DNA of 64,000 nucleotides from Pseudomonadota bacterium (GTDB taxonomy: Bacteria > Pseudomonadota > Alphaproteobacteria > Sphingomonadales > Sphingomonadaceae), in NCBI GenBank assembly GCA_023422695.1, contig JAFAGN010000227.1, forward strand, positions 19,277 through 83,276, given 5' to 3'. Below are positions 54,027 through 64,000 of the stretch, piece by piece (position 1 is the stretch's first letter; each line of letters opens with the position of its first letter). The position numbers and the translations under genes were made by a program. The notes beneath the pieces were generated by a model that had not been told where the DNA came from, made no database searches, and saw only the letters and a list, made by a program, of their open reading frames with translations.

Positions 54027-54325
54027 AAACTTGCCCCCGCCCCCGCGTGATGCCTAAGTCTCTTAGCATTAGGGAGAAAAGCGCACAAGTTTCGTTGCGG
54101 TCGCTGCGTCTCAGCCCGAGACAAAATTTGCGGCAGCAACGAATTCTTCGACCGACAAATATCCCTGCTCGGTCCGTGATCAATCTTTCCTCGCTCCGGA
54201 CGACGGGGTTCTGCGGTAGCGAAAATTTCAGCGGCAGTTCGCCTTTCTACGCCGTCGGCTGATACGTCTTGCCAAACCCGTGCGAATCGTTTTAAGTCTA
54301 AATCATTATTGGTGAGGATGGTTCG
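54027..54325. other. 299-base divergent region before the aromatic-CoA operon
   Basis: No gene is visible (a 71-codon open frame at 54047-54262 has no ribosome site and odd composition). It holds the MarR-type dyad at 54290-54312 next to the monooxygenase start, and presumably the oxygenase promoter on the minus strand. Confidence 0.55.
54290..54312 (+). promoter_or_regulatory. candidate MarR operator, copy 1
   Basis: TTTTAAGTCTAAA then TCATTATTGG; the core TTTAA-GT-CTAAA is a dyad with one mismatch. A near-identical sequence stands at 61613-61636 before the TonB receptor gene. It lies 13 bases before the ATG, so a bound repressor would block transcription. Confidence 0.6.
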
Positions 54326-56638
54326 ATGCGCATTGCTTGTCTGGGGGGCGGCCCCGCCGGCCTCTATTTCGCGATCTCGATGAAGCTTGCGAATCCGGCG
54401 CACGACATCGATTTGTTCGAGCGCAATCGCGCGGGCGACACCTTCGGTTGGGGCGTCGTTTTTTCGGACCAGACGCTCGCCAATCTTCGTGCCAACGACC
54501 CGGTCAGCGCCGCTGCGATCGAAGGCGAATTTGCGCATTGGGACGATATCGAAATTTGCATCCGCGGCCAGTCGATCCGATCGTCCGGACACGGATTTAT
54601 CGGCATCGGCCGCAAGCGGATGCTCGCGATTCTGCAGGATCGCGCGCGCGATCTGGGGGTAAATCTTTTCTTCGAGCATGAGTTCGCAGCCGATCTGGCG
54701 CAATATGCGGACTATGATCTGGTAATCGGCGCCGATGGGGTGAACAGCCGGTTTCGGGATGCTTACGCCGAACATCTGGGCGTCGATATCCAGGTGCGCG
54801 CGAACAAATTTGTGTGGCTGGGTACAACCCGGGTGTTCGATGCCTTCACCTTCGCGTTCGAGCAGACGCCGCACGGCTGGGTATGGGCACACGCTTACCG
54901 GTTTGACGAAGGACTATCGACCTTTATCGTCGAATGTTCGGAAGCAACCTGGCGCGGACTGGGGCTTGACGAGATGGATCAGGACGCGACGTGTCGGTTC
55001 GCCGAGGCGCTGTTCGCGCGCCAACTCGATGGTCATCCGTTGATGAGCAATATGACCCATCTGCTCGGATCGATGGCGTGGCTCAATTTTCGGCGCGTGC
55101 TGTGCGATCAATGGTCCCACGACAAATTGGTGCTGCTCGGGGACGCGGCGCACACAGCCCATTTTTCGATCGGGTCCGGCACCAAGCTGGCGTTGGAGGA
55201 TGCGATCAAGCTGGCGGAGGTGCTGAATCGCCCGGGTCTACCGCGCGCCGACGCGCTGGCGGAATATCAGGCGGAACGCAGCATTGAGGTGCTGAAGCTG
55301 CAAAATTCGGCGCGCAATTCGACCGAATGGTTTGAAACGCTCGATCGCTATCTCGATTTCGATCCGATCCAGTTTTCCTATTCGCTGCTCACCCGCAGCC
55401 AGCGGATCAGTCATCAGAATTTGCGCGAGCGCGACCGCGACTGGCTGGAGTCGGTCGAGCGCTGGTTTCTGGAGCAGGCGACGGGTGCGCCGGTCGATCC
55501 GGAAAATCCGCCCACGCCGCCAATGTTCGCGCCGTTCCGGTTGCGCGATATGGCGCTGGCGAACCGCGTCGTAGTCTCGCCGATGGCGACCTACTCGGCT
55601 GTCGATGGCGTGCCGCAGGATTTCCATCTCGTCCATTATGGCGCCCGGGCACAAGGCGGGGCAGGGCTGGTCTTTACCGAAATGACCTGCGTGTCGCCCG
55701 ACGCCCGGATCACCCCGGGGTGCCCGGGTCTGTACAATGATATGCAGCAAGCAGCATGGCGGCGGATCACCGATTTTGTGCATACGAACAGCGCTGCGAA
55801 AATCTGCCTGCAACTGGGCCATGCCGGAAGCAAGGGGTCGACGCGGGTTGGCTGGGAAGGGATGGACACCCCGCTGGCTGACGGCAACTGGCCCTTGCTG
55901 GCAGCGTCCGACGTCGCCTGGTCGCCTGACAACGCATCGCCACGGCCGATGACCCGCGCTGACATGGATGCGGTACGCTATGCCTTTACGGCGGCGACGG
56001 TAAGGGCGGTCGCGGCGGGATTCGATATGGTCGAGCTCCACGCTGCGCACGGCTATCTGCTGTCGTCGTTCCTGACTCCGCTGCAGAATCACCGCACCGA
56101 CGACTATGGCGGCAGTTTGGAAAACCGGCTCCGCTTCCCGCTGGAAATCTTTGCGGCGATGCGCGCGGTGTGGCCCGCTGAGCGGCCGATGTCGGTGCGT
56201 ATCTCGGCGAATGACTGGGTTTCGTCTCATGGCGTCACGCCCGACGAGGCGGTCGGGATCGCGCGTGCTTTTGCCGATGCCGGCGCCGACCTGATCGACG
56301 TATCGGCGGGCCAGACTTCGATCGAGGGACGACCGGTCTATGGCCGGATGTTCCAGACGCCGTTTTCGGATCAATTGCGCAACGAGGCAGGGGTGGCGAC
56401 CATGGCGGTGGGAAATATTTTCGAGCCCGATCACGTCAATTCGATCCTGGCGGCGGGGCGCGCCGATCTGGTGGCGCTCGCCCGGCCGCACCTGATCGAT
56501 CCGATGTGGACGCTGCGTAGCGCTGCGCAGCAGGGCTATGGCGAGGTCGCGGTTCCACCGCCATATCAAGCCGGGATGGATCAGCTGCGCCGCAATTTGC
56601 AGCGCGCGGCGGAGCAGCAAGCGGTGCTGAAGGCATGA
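54326..56638 (+). CDS. bifunctional aryl-CoA monooxygenase / old-yellow-enzyme reductase
   Basis: 770-residue cytoplasmic fusion flavoenzyme. Residues 1-385 are an FAD aromatic-ring hydroxylase: [11 protein letters not shown] at 8-18 and [21 protein letters not shown] near 272. Residues 395-770 are an FMN old-yellow-enzyme domain: [11 protein letters not shown] near 415, LGHAGSKG near 495, and [19 protein letters not shown] near 573. Two described enzymes have this architecture, 2-aminobenzoyl-CoA monooxygenase/reductase and salicylyl-CoA 5-hydroxylase fusions, which attack an aromatic CoA thioester. The RidA deaminase and beta-oxidation genes downstream favour an amino-substituted substrate such as anthraniloyl-CoA. 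ATG 54326 is preceded by GGTGAGGA. It is the first gene of a seven-gene operon; no aryl-CoA ligase is in the window. Confidence 0.85.
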   Translation: MRIACLGGGPAGLYFAISMKLANPAHDIDLFERNRAGDTFGWGVVFSDQTLANLRANDPVSAAAIEGEFAHWDDIEICIRGQSIRSSGHGFIGIGRKRMLAILQDRARDLGVNLFFEHEFAADLAQYADYDLVIGADGVNSRFRDAYAEHLGVDIQVRANKFVWLGTTRVFDAFTFAFEQTPHGWVWAHAYRFDEGLSTFIVECSEATWRGLGLDEMDQDATCRFAEALFARQLDGHPLMSNMTHLLGSMAWLNFRRVLCDQWSHDKLVLLGDAAHTAHFSIGSGTKLALEDAIKLAEVLNRPGLPRADALAEYQAERSIEVLKLQNSARNSTEWFETLDRYLDFDPIQFSYSLLTRSQRISHQNLRERDRDWLESVERWFLEQATGAPVDPENPPTPPMFAPFRLRDMALANRVVVSPMATYSAVDGVPQDFHLVHYGARAQGGAGLVFTEMTCVSPDARITPGCPGLYNDMQQAAWRRITDFVHTNSAAKICLQLGHAGSKGSTRVGWEGMDTPLADGNWPLLAASDVAWSPDNASPRPMTRADMDAVRYAFTAATVRAVAAGFDMVELHAAHGYLLSSFLTPLQNHRTDDYGGSLENRLRFPLEIFAAMRAVWPAERPMSVRISANDWVSSHGVTPDEAVGIARAFADAGADLIDVSAGQTSIEGRPVYGRMFQTPFSDQLRNEAGVATMAVGNIFEPDHVNSILAAGRADLVALARPHLIDPMWTLRSAAQQGYGEVAVPPPYQAGMDQLRRNLQRAAEQQAVLKA

Positions 56639-57396
56639 CGCGGCTGACGGGACAGCATGCCGTCGTCACCGGCGGGGGCAGCGGGATTGGCGCTGCGATC
56701 GCGCGCGCGCTGGCGGCAGAGGGCGCGCAGTTGACGGTGGTTGGACGGCGGGCAGGGCCGATCCAGGATATCGCGCAGGAAATTGGCGGGGTCGCGGCGC
56801 AGGCGGACGTTACTGACCGCGACCAGGTACAGGCCGCGCTCGCCGAAGGTCGCGCCGCGCATGGCCCGGTGACGATCCTGGTGAACAATGCCGGTGCGGC
56901 GGAATCGACGCCCTTTGCCCGCATCGACGCGGACGGGTGGCGCCGGATGATGGCGGTCAATCTGGACGCAGTGTTTCATTGCACGCAGGCAGCATTGGCC
57001 GACCTGCGGGCAGCGCAGGCCGGCCGGATCGTCAACGTCGCGAGTACGGCGGCGCTCAAGGGCTATGCCTACACCGCCGCTTATGCCGCCGCGAAACATG
57101 GCGTTTTGGGGCTGACGCGGTCGCTGGCGCTGGAACTGGCGGAAACCGGCGTGACGGTGAACGCGGTTTGCCCCGGCTTTACCGACACCGATCTTGTCGA
57201 CGCGGCGGCGACCAAGATTGCGCGCCTGTCGAAGCGAACGCCCGATGAAGCGCGCGCCGAACTGGCCCGGTTCAATCCGCAGGGCCGATTGATCGCGCCG
57301 GAAGAGGTCGCAGCGAGCGTGCTGTGGCTGTGCCTGCCGAGCAGCGGGTCGATGACCGGACAGGCGATTGCAATTGCTGGGGGGGAAGTGATGTGA
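56635..57396 (+). CDS. SDR-family oxidoreductase of the aromatic-CoA operon
   Basis: 253-residue short-chain dehydrogenase. The cofactor motif is TGGGSGIG at 12-19, the structural motif NNAG at about 85, the catalytic Ser in NVASTAAL and Tyr-Lys in YAAAK at about 150-154. It probably oxidises a 3-hydroxyacyl-CoA or reduces a ring ketone made by the upstream enzyme. The ATG overlaps the monooxygenase stop by 4 bases. NAD versus NADP preference is not clear: the second strand ends VVGRR, so Arg after the strand leans to NADP. Confidence 0.88.
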   Translation: MTRLTGQHAVVTGGGSGIGAAIARALAAEGAQLTVVGRRAGPIQDIAQEIGGVAAQADVTDRDQVQAALAEGRAAHGPVTILVNNAGAAESTPFARIDADGWRRMMAVNLDAVFHCTQAALADLRAAQAGRIVNVASTAALKGYAYTAAYAAAKHGVLGLTRSLALELAETGVTVNAVCPGFTDTDLVDAAATKIARLSKRTPDEARAELARFNPQGRLIAPEEVAASVLWLCLPSSGSMTGQAIAIAGGEVM

Positions 57397-57887
57397 GCGA
57401 CGAAGCATTTCGGGAAAAGCACGACGGTGCGCTGGCCGGGACACCCGATGTCAGGCTGTGGCTGCGGTTGCTGTCCTGTACGATGGTCGTTGAAAAGCGC
57501 CTGCAACGGCGGCTGGCCGATGGCTATAATACGACCTTACCGCGCTTTGACGTCCTCGCCGCGCTGGCGCGCCATCCCGACGGGATGACGATGGGCGCGC
57601 TGTCGCGGTCGCTGCTCGTTTCCAACGGCAATGTGACCGGGCTCGTCAAGACATTGCAAAAGGACGGGCATGTCGCGATTGCGCCATGGGGCGAGGATCG
57701 GCGCACGCTGATCGTTCGGCTGACCCCGGAGGGGGAGAAATATTTCGAAGGATTGGCGGACGTCCATCGCGGCTGGATCGCGGGAATGCTGGGCGGCATC
57801 GATGACGACCAGCGCGAGGCGCTGTTCGAGCTGCTCGGCGCGCTGAAACAGTCGATCGCCGCGGATGTCGCAAAGGGAGAAGGTTGA
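57393..57887 (+). CDS. MarR-family transcriptional regulator
   Basis: 164-residue winged-helix regulator. The GTG start at 57393 overlaps the SDR stop, with GGGGGGAAG upstream. The wHTH core lies at about 35-110: [37 protein letters not shown] (recognition helix) and the wing [15 protein letters not shown]. MarR proteins encoded inside aromatic-CoA operons usually repress them until an aryl-CoA ligand binds. The likely operators are the dyads at 54290 and 61613. It overlaps the hydratase start by one base. Confidence 0.9.
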   Translation: MSDEAFREKHDGALAGTPDVRLWLRLLSCTMVVEKRLQRRLADGYNTTLPRFDVLAALARHPDGMTMGALSRSLLVSNGNVTGLVKTLQKDGHVAIAPWGEDRRTLIVRLTPEGEKYFEGLADVHRGWIAGMLGGIDDDQREALFELLGALKQSIAADVAKGEG

Positions 57888-58696
57888 TGGATCCGCAGAC
57901 TTTTGCGCCGCGCCATTTCGGTTGGGATTTTGATGCGGGCGTAGCGACGATTACGCTCGACCGGCCGGCGCTGAAAAACCCGCTGACGTTCGATTCCTAC
58001 GCGGAATTGCGCGATCTGTTCCGGGCGCTGGTGTATGCCGATGCGGTCAAGGCCGTGGTCATCCGGGGCGCTGGGGGCAATTTCTGTTCGGGCGGCGATG
58101 TCCATGAAATCATCGGACCGCTCACCGAAATGGCGATGCCCGAACTGCTCGCCTTCACCCGCATGACCGGCGATCTGGTCAAGGCGATCCGCACCTGTCC
58201 CCAGCCGGTGATTGCGGCAGTCGATGGCGTGTGCGTCGGGGCGGGCGCGATCATCGCGATGGCGTCCGACCTGCGTCTGGCTACCCCGCGCGCGAAGACG
58301 GCATTTCTGTTTACCCGCGTCGGCCTGGCCGGATGCGATATGGGCGCCTGTGCAATCCTGCCGCGTCTGATCGGGCAGGGGCGAGCGTCCGAATTGTTGT
58401 TCACGGGCCGCGTCATGACCGCCGACGAGGGCGAGCGTTGGGGCTTTTACAATCGCCTGGTCGATCCGGATGCGGTGTATGACGAAGCCGTCGCCACGGC
58501 GCGCGGGCTCGCCGCCGGACCGACCTTTGCGCATGGTATGACCAAGACCCAGCTCAATATCGAGTGGGCGGTCAGCGTCGAAACAGCGATTGAAATGGAG
58601 GCGCAGGCGCAGGCGATCTGCATGCAGACGCAGGATTTCCGCCGCGCTTTCGAAGCCTTTGCTGCGAAGCAGACGCCGGTCTTCGAGGGGAACTGA
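57887..58696 (+). CDS. enoyl-CoA hydratase/isomerase family protein
   Basis: 269-residue crotonase-fold enzyme. The oxyanion-hole motifs are [14 protein letters not shown] near 62 and [17 protein letters not shown] near 112. The first catalytic Glu position of classical hydratase is not clear ([20 protein letters not shown]), so hydratase, isomerase or ring-cleaving hydrolase activity are all possible. ATG 57887 was chosen over TTG 57884. In this operon it would act on an unsaturated or cyclic CoA thioester produced by the flavoenzyme. A single base separates its stop from the next start. Confidence 0.87.
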   Translation: MDPQTFAPRHFGWDFDAGVATITLDRPALKNPLTFDSYAELRDLFRALVYADAVKAVVIRGAGGNFCSGGDVHEIIGPLTEMAMPELLAFTRMTGDLVKAIRTCPQPVIAAVDGVCVGAGAIIAMASDLRLATPRAKTAFLFTRVGLAGCDMGACAILPRLIGQGRASELLFTGRVMTADEGERWGFYNRLVDPDAVYDEAVATARGLAAGPTFAHGMTKTQLNIEWAVSVETAIEMEAQAQAICMQTQDFRRAFEAFAAKQTPVFEGN

Positions 58697-58697
58697 G

Positions 58698-59891
58698 ATG
58701 GCGGATCGCAGCTTTCTCGACTGGCCCTTTTTCGACGACACCCATCGCGAACTTGCCCGGCGGCTCGATGCATGGTGTGTCGCCGAAGGGCTGGCAGGGG
58801 CGCATGACGAAGAGGATGTCGATGCCCAATGCCGCGCGTTGCTGGCTCGGCTGGGCGCGGGCGGATGGCTGCGCTATGCCGTGCCGAAAGCGTTCGGCGG
58901 TGTCCATGACCGCATCGACATGCGCTCGCTGTGCATCATCCGCGAAACGTTGGCGCGCCATTCGGGGCTCGCGGATTTTGTCTTTGCAATGCAGGGGTTG
59001 GGATCGGGGACGATCTCGCTGTTCGGCAGCGCTGAGCAGCAGGCGCGCTATTTGCCCGACGTGGCGTCGGGCGCAAAAATGGCGGCGTTTGCCCTGACTG
59101 AACTGGACTCGGGGTCGGATGTCGCGGCGATGGAAACCGCCGCCCGCGCGGTAGCGGGTGGCTTTGTCGTCGACGGCGCCAAAACCTATATTTCGAACGG
59201 CGGGATCGCCGATTATTATGTGCTGTTTGCGCGGACCGGCGAGGCGCCGGGCGCCCGCGGGATTTCGGCCTTTCTGGTCGATGCGGCGACGCCCGGGCTC
59301 CGGATTGCCGAGCGTATTCGGGTGATCGCACCGCACCCGCTCGCAACGCTGCGTTTCGATGCCATGCAACTGCCCGGCGACGCGCTGATCGGGGCGGCTG
59401 GCAGTGGGTTTGGCGCCGCGATGGCAACGCTCGACATCTTCCGGCCAACCGTTGGAGCCGCCGCCTTAGGGTTTGCGCGCCGCGCCCTCGACGAAGCGAC
59501 TAGCCGCGCTGAGGGGCGGCGGCTGTTCGGCGCTGCCTTGTCGGACAACGCCGTCGTTCAATCGCAGCTTGCCGATATGGCGCTCGATATCGATACCGCC
59601 GCTTTGCTGATCTATCGCGCCGCCTGGGCGGCCGATGTCCAGCAGGTACGGACAACGCGCGAAGCGGCGATGGCAAAGCTGCACGCGACCGAAGCGGCGC
59701 AGCGCGTCATCGACCGCGCGGTGCAGATATTCGGCGGGCTGGGCGTGGTTCACGGGGTGCCGGTGGAAACGCTCTATCGCGAAATCCGCGCGCTGAGAAT
59801 TTATGAGGGCGCGTCCGAGGTGCAACGGGTGATCATTGCGCGTCAGCATCTCGCCACCGCGCGCGCTGAAAAACACAAGGAAAACGCATGA
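58698..59891 (+). CDS. acyl-CoA dehydrogenase
   Basis: 397-residue FAD enzyme of the acyl-CoA dehydrogenase family. Signatures: [19 protein letters not shown] near 133 and the C-terminal catalytic base E370 in [11 protein letters not shown], the position used by short- and medium-chain dehydrogenases. It probably introduces a double bond into a ring-derived or straight-chain CoA intermediate; electrons go to ETF. ATG 58698 was chosen because GAGGGGAACTGAG precedes it. It overlaps the RidA gene by 4 bases. Confidence 0.9.
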   Translation: MADRSFLDWPFFDDTHRELARRLDAWCVAEGLAGAHDEEDVDAQCRALLARLGAGGWLRYAVPKAFGGVHDRIDMRSLCIIRETLARHSGLADFVFAMQGLGSGTISLFGSAEQQARYLPDVASGAKMAAFALTELDSGSDVAAMETAARAVAGGFVVDGAKTYISNGGIADYYVLFARTGEAPGARGISAFLVDAATPGLRIAERIRVIAPHPLATLRFDAMQLPGDALIGAAGSGFGAAMATLDIFRPTVGAAALGFARRALDEATSRAEGRRLFGAALSDNAVVQSQLADMALDIDTAALLIYRAAWAADVQQVRTTREAAMAKLHATEAAQRVIDRAVQIFGGLGVVHGVPVETLYREIRALRIYEGASEVQRVIIARQHLATARAEKHKENA

Positions 59892-60301
59892 CAAATACGG
59901 TTTTGCTGCCCGAAGGGTGGCAGCGCCCGCGCGGCTTTGCGCACGGGGTCAAGGCTCGCGGTGAAACGATCTTTACCGGCGGGATCGTCGGTTGGGACGC
60001 GGCGGAAAAATTCGTCGGGTCCGATCTGGTCAGCCAGTTCGAGCAGGTTTTGCGCAATACCGTTGCCGTGCTGGATGCGGGCGGCGCGCGGCCCGAACAT
60101 ATCGTGCGGATGACCTGGTATGTCGTCGATCGCGAGGAATATTCCGCCAATCTCGCCGGGATCGGAGCAGCTTATCGCGCGCATATCGGGCGGCACTTCC
60201 CGGCGATGGCCGTGGTCGAAGTCGCCGGACTGGTCGAACCCGAAGCGCGGATCGAGATCGAGACAACCGCGGTGATTCCCGACACGGACCAAGCGGCATG
60301 A
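59888..60301 (+). CDS. RidA-family enamine/imine deaminase
   Basis: 137-residue RidA/YjgF-fold protein, normally a trimer. The conserved arginine R121 in EPEARIEIE, essential for enamine/imine hydrolysis in active RidA proteins, is present. In the pathway suggested here, reductive attack on 2-aminobenzoyl-CoA leaves an enamine, and this protein could release ammonia from it; this is inference. It overlaps both neighbours by 4 bases, so it is an integral operon member and not a housekeeping RidA copy. Confidence 0.87.
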   Translation: MTNTVLLPEGWQRPRGFAHGVKARGETIFTGGIVGWDAAEKFVGSDLVSQFEQVLRNTVAVLDAGGARPEHIVRMTWYVVDREEYSANLAGIGAAYRAHIGRHFPAMAVVEVAGLVEPEARIEIETTAVIPDTDQAA

Positions 60302-61473
60302 ACGCGCGCGTTTCGTTCGACTGGGCCGATCCGCTGTTGATCGACACGCAATTGAACGACGAAGAACGGCTGATCCGCGACGCGGCGCGCGGCTTTGCCG
60401 AATCGGAATTGTTGCCGATGGTGCGCGATGCGTTTCGCGACGAGCGCGTTGACGGTGGGTTGATACGCAAGCTGGGCAGCGCGGGGCTGCTGGGCCCGAC
60501 AATTGATGGTTATGGCTGCGCGGGTGCGAGCCACGTCGGCTACGGATTGATCGCGCGTGAGATCGAGCGGGTCGATTCCGCCTATCGCTCGGCGCTTTCG
60601 GTGCAGTCCAGCCTGGTGATGCACCCGATCCACGCGTTCGGTACCGATGCGCAGCGCGATGCCTGGTTGCCGCGGCTCGCCAATGGCGAGTGGACTGGCG
60701 CGTTCGGGCTGACCGAACCCGACGCGGGATCCGACCCGGGCGCCATGCGGACACGCGCGCGCAGTACAACCGACGGCTATGTGCTGAGCGGGTCGAAAAT
60801 GTGGATCACCAATTCGCCGCTCGCCGACCTGTTCGTCGTCTGGGCAAAATGCGATGACGATATCATTCGCGGTTTCGTGCTGCTGCGCGGTGACGCAGGT
60901 CTTTCGACGCCGCGCATCGACGGCAAATTTTCGCTGCGGGCGGGCGCGACGGGCGAAATCGTTATGGATCAGGTCGCGATCCCGGCCGATCGCCTGTTGC
61001 CGGGTGTCGAGGGTTTGAAAGGTCCGTTTTCGTGCTTGAACAAGGCGCGGTTCGGGATTGCCTGGGGCGCGCTGGGTGCGGCCGAATGGTGTTGGCACGC
61101 TGCCCGGGATTACGGCTTGGCCCGCATCCAGTTCGATCGCCCGCTCGCCGCGACGCAGCTGTTCCAGATGAAGCTGGCCGATATGCAGACCGAAATCACG
61201 CTGGCGCTGGCGGCGACGTTGGCGGCGGGGCGCTTGATGGACGAAGGGCGGCTCGCGCCCGAGGCGATCAGCCTGCTGAAGCGGAACAATTGCGGCAAGG
61301 CGCTGGCGATCGCCCGGGTGGCGCGTGACATGCACGGCGGCAACGGTATCGCGGACGAGTTCGGCGTGATCCGTCACATGCTCAATCTGGAAGCGGTCAA
61401 TACCTATGAGGGGACGCACGACGTTCATGGCCTGATCCTGGGCCGCGCGCAGACCGGACTCGCCGCTTTTTGA
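60298..61473 (+). CDS. gcdH: glutaryl-CoA dehydrogenase
   Basis: 391-residue acyl-CoA dehydrogenase that oxidises and decarboxylates glutaryl-CoA to crotonyl-CoA. The C terminus [20 protein letters not shown] is the glutaryl-CoA dehydrogenase signature with catalytic base E371. [19 protein letters not shown] (about 140) and the [23 protein letters not shown] segment ([12 protein letters not shown]) are also typical. Its place at the end of the operon suggests that the ring carbon ends up as glutaryl-CoA (C5 dicarboxylate). The ATG overlaps the RidA stop. No terminator is obvious in the 217 bases that follow. Confidence 0.92.
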   Translation: MNARVSFDWADPLLIDTQLNDEERLIRDAARGFAESELLPMVRDAFRDERVDGGLIRKLGSAGLLGPTIDGYGCAGASHVGYGLIAREIERVDSAYRSALSVQSSLVMHPIHAFGTDAQRDAWLPRLANGEWTGAFGLTEPDAGSDPGAMRTRARSTTDGYVLSGSKMWITNSPLADLFVVWAKCDDDIIRGFVLLRGDAGLSTPRIDGKFSLRAGATGEIVMDQVAIPADRLLPGVEGLKGPFSCLNKARFGIAWGALGAAEWCWHAARDYGLARIQFDRPLAATQLFQMKLADMQTEITLALAATLAAGRLMDEGRLAPEAISLLKRNNCGKALAIARVARDMHGGNGIADEFGVIRHMLNLEAVNTYEGTHDVHGLILGRAQTGLAAF

Positions 61474-61612
61474 GGTCGGAATTCGCGGCCATTTGAAGTG
61501 ATCCGTCGGCGCGTCGTCCCAATTTCACTCGTCATCATATTCATAAATTGGCGAATTTTCAGGGATTAGGGCGCAAAAAATATCCATCTTCATATTCATT
61601 TTTGTACTTTAA

Positions 61613-61636
61613 TTTTAGGTCTAAAGCGTTTATTGG
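61613..61636 (+). promoter_or_regulatory. candidate MarR operator, copy 2
   Basis: TTTTAGGTCTAAA then GCGTTTATTGG; the core TTTAG-GT-CTAAA is a perfect dyad. It matches the 54290 copy in about 20 of 24 positions. It lies in an AT-rich stretch 54 bases before the TonB receptor ATG. Confidence 0.6.
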
Positions 61637-61690
61637 ATTTTTCAGGACACCCAAAGCGTGATCCGCGAAATTGAGGGAGGGAACGGACAG

Positions 61691-63970
61691 ATGACGATCA
61701 ATCGCAAGCCAGGATTCAAGAACGGGTTCGCAGCGCGCACCAGCGCCGCAGCGATTGCTGCGGGGCTGACCTTCATCGCCGTTCCGGCCTATGCCCAAGC
61801 CGAAGCCGCGGTGCAGGATGAAGGCATCGAGGACATCGTCGTCACGGCGCAGCGTCGATCCGAGAGCATTCAGGAAGTTCCCGTCGCGGTGACCGCGTTC
61901 AGTGCCGAAGAGATGGAGCGCGCCAATATCAAGGACATCGGCGGCTACTTCGCCAGCACTCCCAACGTCTTTATCACCGACACCCCGATCCGCAGCGGTA
62001 ACAATGTGTCGAGCAGCGCGCTCGGCCTGGCCATCCGCGGTATTTCTAACGTCGGCGGCAACGGGTCGTCGTTCGGCATCTATCTCGACGAGTTCAACAT
62101 TTCGCACATCGCGCTCAACCCGCATCTTTTGGATATGGAGCGGGTCGAAGTGCTGCGTGGGCCGCAGGGCACCTATTTCGGGCGCAATGCTTCGGCCGGC
62201 GTGATGAGCCTTAGCTCGGCCAAGCCGTCGACCGCCGGCGTGTCGGGCTTCGTCGATGCGATGTATGGCCGCTTCAACACCGGCGAAGTCAGCGGTGCGA
62301 TCAACCTTCCGCTCAGCCCGACCGTCGCCATTCGTGCGGCGGCGAAATGGGAAGGATCGGACGGCGAGTTTCGCAACAAGCACCCGATCGGTGGCGGCAA
62401 CGGCCGCGACTACAAGGCGGCGCGCCTGTCGCTCCGTGCGACACCCACAGACCAGTTGACCATCGACCTGTCGTATAACTACGCCAAGGAACGCGATGAC
62501 GATTTCGGCGTCATCAATACCGGCGTGATCAGCGGCTTCATCCAGTCGATCTGTCCTGGCGTGACCTTCTCCTGCCCGGTGGATACGAATATCGGTTTTT
62601 ACCCGACCAACCGCCGCAACTATGCGCATGACGCGCCGCTGCGGGTCGACAATGAATATCATATCGCGGTTGGCCGCGTCGAATGGCAGGGCGACACTGT
62701 CGGCGTGACGAGCATCACCGGCTTCGGGTCCGCCAAGTTCCACCGCGCGGGCGAACTCGATTTTTCGAGCAAGGATTTCCTGCGCGAGGGGGTTCATCAC
62801 AATCGGCGCAAAAGCCTGTCGCAGGAACTGCGGATCCAGTCGGTCGGCAATGGTCCGTTTCAATGGACCGTCGGCGCCGTGGTCGCGAGCGACAAGATCC
62901 GCAATGGCGAGTTGATTTCGGCAGGCGCCGAAAACGATATCGGCTTGCCCGAAGGCTTCGTCATCGAACTGTCGCACTATAATCAGGCAATCACGTCAAA
63001 GGCGGTGTTTGCCGAAGCATCCTATGAATTCAGCGACGCGCTCAGCCTGACGGTGGGCGGACGCTATTCGCACGACACGATCGACCGGTTCGAGGATCAG
63101 ATCGAGTTTGGCGGGCCGCTGGACGAGGTTGAGGGCAAGCGGTCGTTCAAGGATTTCTCGCCGCGCGCGGTGCTGAAATATCAGGTGAACGACGATGTGA
63201 ACTTCTATGCCAGCGCATCGAAGGGTTGGAAATCGGGTGGCTTCGAACTCGATCCGCAGCGTGCCCGCAGCGATTTTGGTGCCGAAACCCTGTGGAACTA
63301 CGAAGTTGGGATGAAGTCGACTTGGCTCGATCGCAAACTGCGCGCCAACATCGCTTTCTTCTATATCGACTGGAAGGAGGTTCAGGTCAGCTCGGGCGTC
63401 GTCGGGGTGGATTCAAATGGGGCGATCATCAACTTCGCCGGCATCTCCAACGCCGCGAGCGCCAGCAGCAAGGGCGTCGAACTCGAACTGGTTGCCGCGC
63501 CGACCCGCGGGTTCGAATTTGGCGCAAACCTTGGTTACATGGATGCGACCTTCGGCAGCTTCAGCGATGCCCGGACCAATTTTGGTACGATCGATCTGTC
63601 GGGATCGCCGCTGCCCAAGGCGCCCAAATGGACGGTTTCGACCTTTGCGCAATATAGCGTGCCGCTGAACGACACGCTGAATGCCTTTGTCCGCGGTGAG
63701 TATTTCCACACCAGCGCGGCCTATACCAACGTCAACAACATCGCCGCGGTGGCATCGGGGCGTCCGACCTTCCCGTTCCGCGTCGATGCCTATGACAAGG
63801 TCAATCTGCGCCTGGGGGTCGAATCCGACAGCCTGCGCGTCTCGGCCTTTGTCGATAATCTGTTCGACGCCAAATATTATACGTCGTCGTTCGATTTCGG
63901 CTTTGCCAACGGCGCGGCGGTGATCCCCAGCCTGCGCCGCTGGGGTCTGCGCGGTACTTATAAGTTCTAG
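61691..63970 (+). CDS. TonB-dependent receptor linked to the aromatic-CoA operon
   Basis: 759-residue outer-membrane active transporter. ATG 61691 follows GGGAGGGAACGG and starts a signal peptide ending near AVPAYAQA. The plug begins DIVVTAQRRSESIQEVPVAVTAF, typical of sphingomonad receptors, with VEVLRGPQGTYFGRNASAG near 150. The barrel ends RRWGLRGTYKF. A MarR-type dyad identical in core to the one before the aryl-CoA operon precedes it, so it may import the aromatic compound or a conjugate. The substrate is otherwise unknown. The last 30 bases of the window after its stop contain nothing identifiable. Confidence 0.93.
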   Translation: MTINRKPGFKNGFAARTSAAAIAAGLTFIAVPAYAQAEAAVQDEGIEDIVVTAQRRSESIQEVPVAVTAFSAEEMERANIKDIGGYFASTPNVFITDTPIRSGNNVSSSALGLAIRGISNVGGNGSSFGIYLDEFNISHIALNPHLLDMERVEVLRGPQGTYFGRNASAGVMSLSSAKPSTAGVSGFVDAMYGRFNTGEVSGAINLPLSPTVAIRAAAKWEGSDGEFRNKHPIGGGNGRDYKAARLSLRATPTDQLTIDLSYNYAKERDDDFGVINTGVISGFIQSICPGVTFSCPVDTNIGFYPTNRRNYAHDAPLRVDNEYHIAVGRVEWQGDTVGVTSITGFGSAKFHRAGELDFSSKDFLREGVHHNRRKSLSQELRIQSVGNGPFQWTVGAVVASDKIRNGELISAGAENDIGLPEGFVIELSHYNQAITSKAVFAEASYEFSDALSLTVGGRYSHDTIDRFEDQIEFGGPLDEVEGKRSFKDFSPRAVLKYQVNDDVNFYASASKGWKSGGFELDPQRARSDFGAETLWNYEVGMKSTWLDRKLRANIAFFYIDWKEVQVSSGVVGVDSNGAIINFAGISNAASASSKGVELELVAAPTRGFEFGANLGYMDATFGSFSDARTNFGTIDLSGSPLPKAPKWTVSTFAQYSVPLNDTLNAFVRGEYFHTSAAYTNVNNIAAVASGRPTFPFRVDAYDKVNLRLGVESDSLRVSAFVDNLFDAKYYTSSFDFGFANGAAVIPSLRRWGLRGTYKF

Positions 63971-64000
63971 GTCCGGCAGCGGGCGTCCATCAATGGGCGC

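Noticed and set aside
54047..54262. 71-codon open frame in the divergent region before the aryl-CoA operon
   Set aside because: No ribosome site; Ser/Arg-rich random-looking translation.

Overview
The window is a GC-rich chromosomal segment, most likely from a sphingomonad (Sphingomonadales, Alphaproteobacteria, Sphingopyxis-like). The evidence is the SURF1-thrC-methyltransferase order, three large TonB-dependent receptors of sphingomonad type, dense head-to-tail gene packing with ATGA/GTGA overlaps, and a GC-rich coding bias. The genus is an inference. I saw no tRNA, rRNA, CRISPR array, insertion sequence or prophage.

Layout. 1-2947: housekeeping genes (SURF1 truncated by the window edge, threonine synthase, RNA-methyltransferase-like protein). 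3012-7088, minus strand: a TonB receptor and a diguanylate cyclase, each followed by a clear intrinsic terminator. 7237-21068: a compact divergent locus that looks devoted to D-amino acids or D-residue-containing peptides. It holds an N-acyl-D-amino-acid deacylase-like amidohydrolase, an XRE-cupin regulator, two serine beta-lactamase-fold hydrolases, an enolase-superfamily epimerase/racemase (DgcA-like), a DUF1611 protein (DgcN-like), two M19 dipeptidases, a TonB receptor and a YkvI-like permease. A shared operator-like sequence precedes both promoters of this locus.

21156-39236: a LapG-like transglutaminase-fold cysteine protease, a LuxR-type regulator, and a minus-strand type I secretion set (TolC, ABC transporter, embedded SleB-type wall hydrolase, HlyD) together with a 3128-residue Ca-binding-repeat adhesin. 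The adhesin carries a PAAG motif near its N terminus, where a LapG-type protease could release it. 39237-39705 is an AT-rich regulatory island. 39706-52227: an M23 peptidase, then a second type I secretion locus with its own TolC, LuxR-type regulator, PrtD-like ABC protein and HlyD protein. Its likely cargo is an almost pure RTX-repeat protein, and it ends in an unusual Omp85-like barrel with an N-terminal CxxCH motif. 52488-54026: a small XRE regulator and a redoxin/prolyl-hydroxylase-like fusion.

54326-63970: an operon resembling aerobic 2-aminobenzoyl-CoA (or salicylyl-CoA) breakdown. It encodes a flavin monooxygenase/old-yellow-enzyme fusion, an SDR, a MarR regulator, an enoyl-CoA hydratase, an acyl-CoA dehydrogenase, a RidA deaminase and glutaryl-CoA dehydrogenase, followed by a TonB receptor. 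A near-identical MarR-type dyad sits before the operon and before this receptor, suggesting one regulon. All assignments come from reading motifs and context; no database search was possible.
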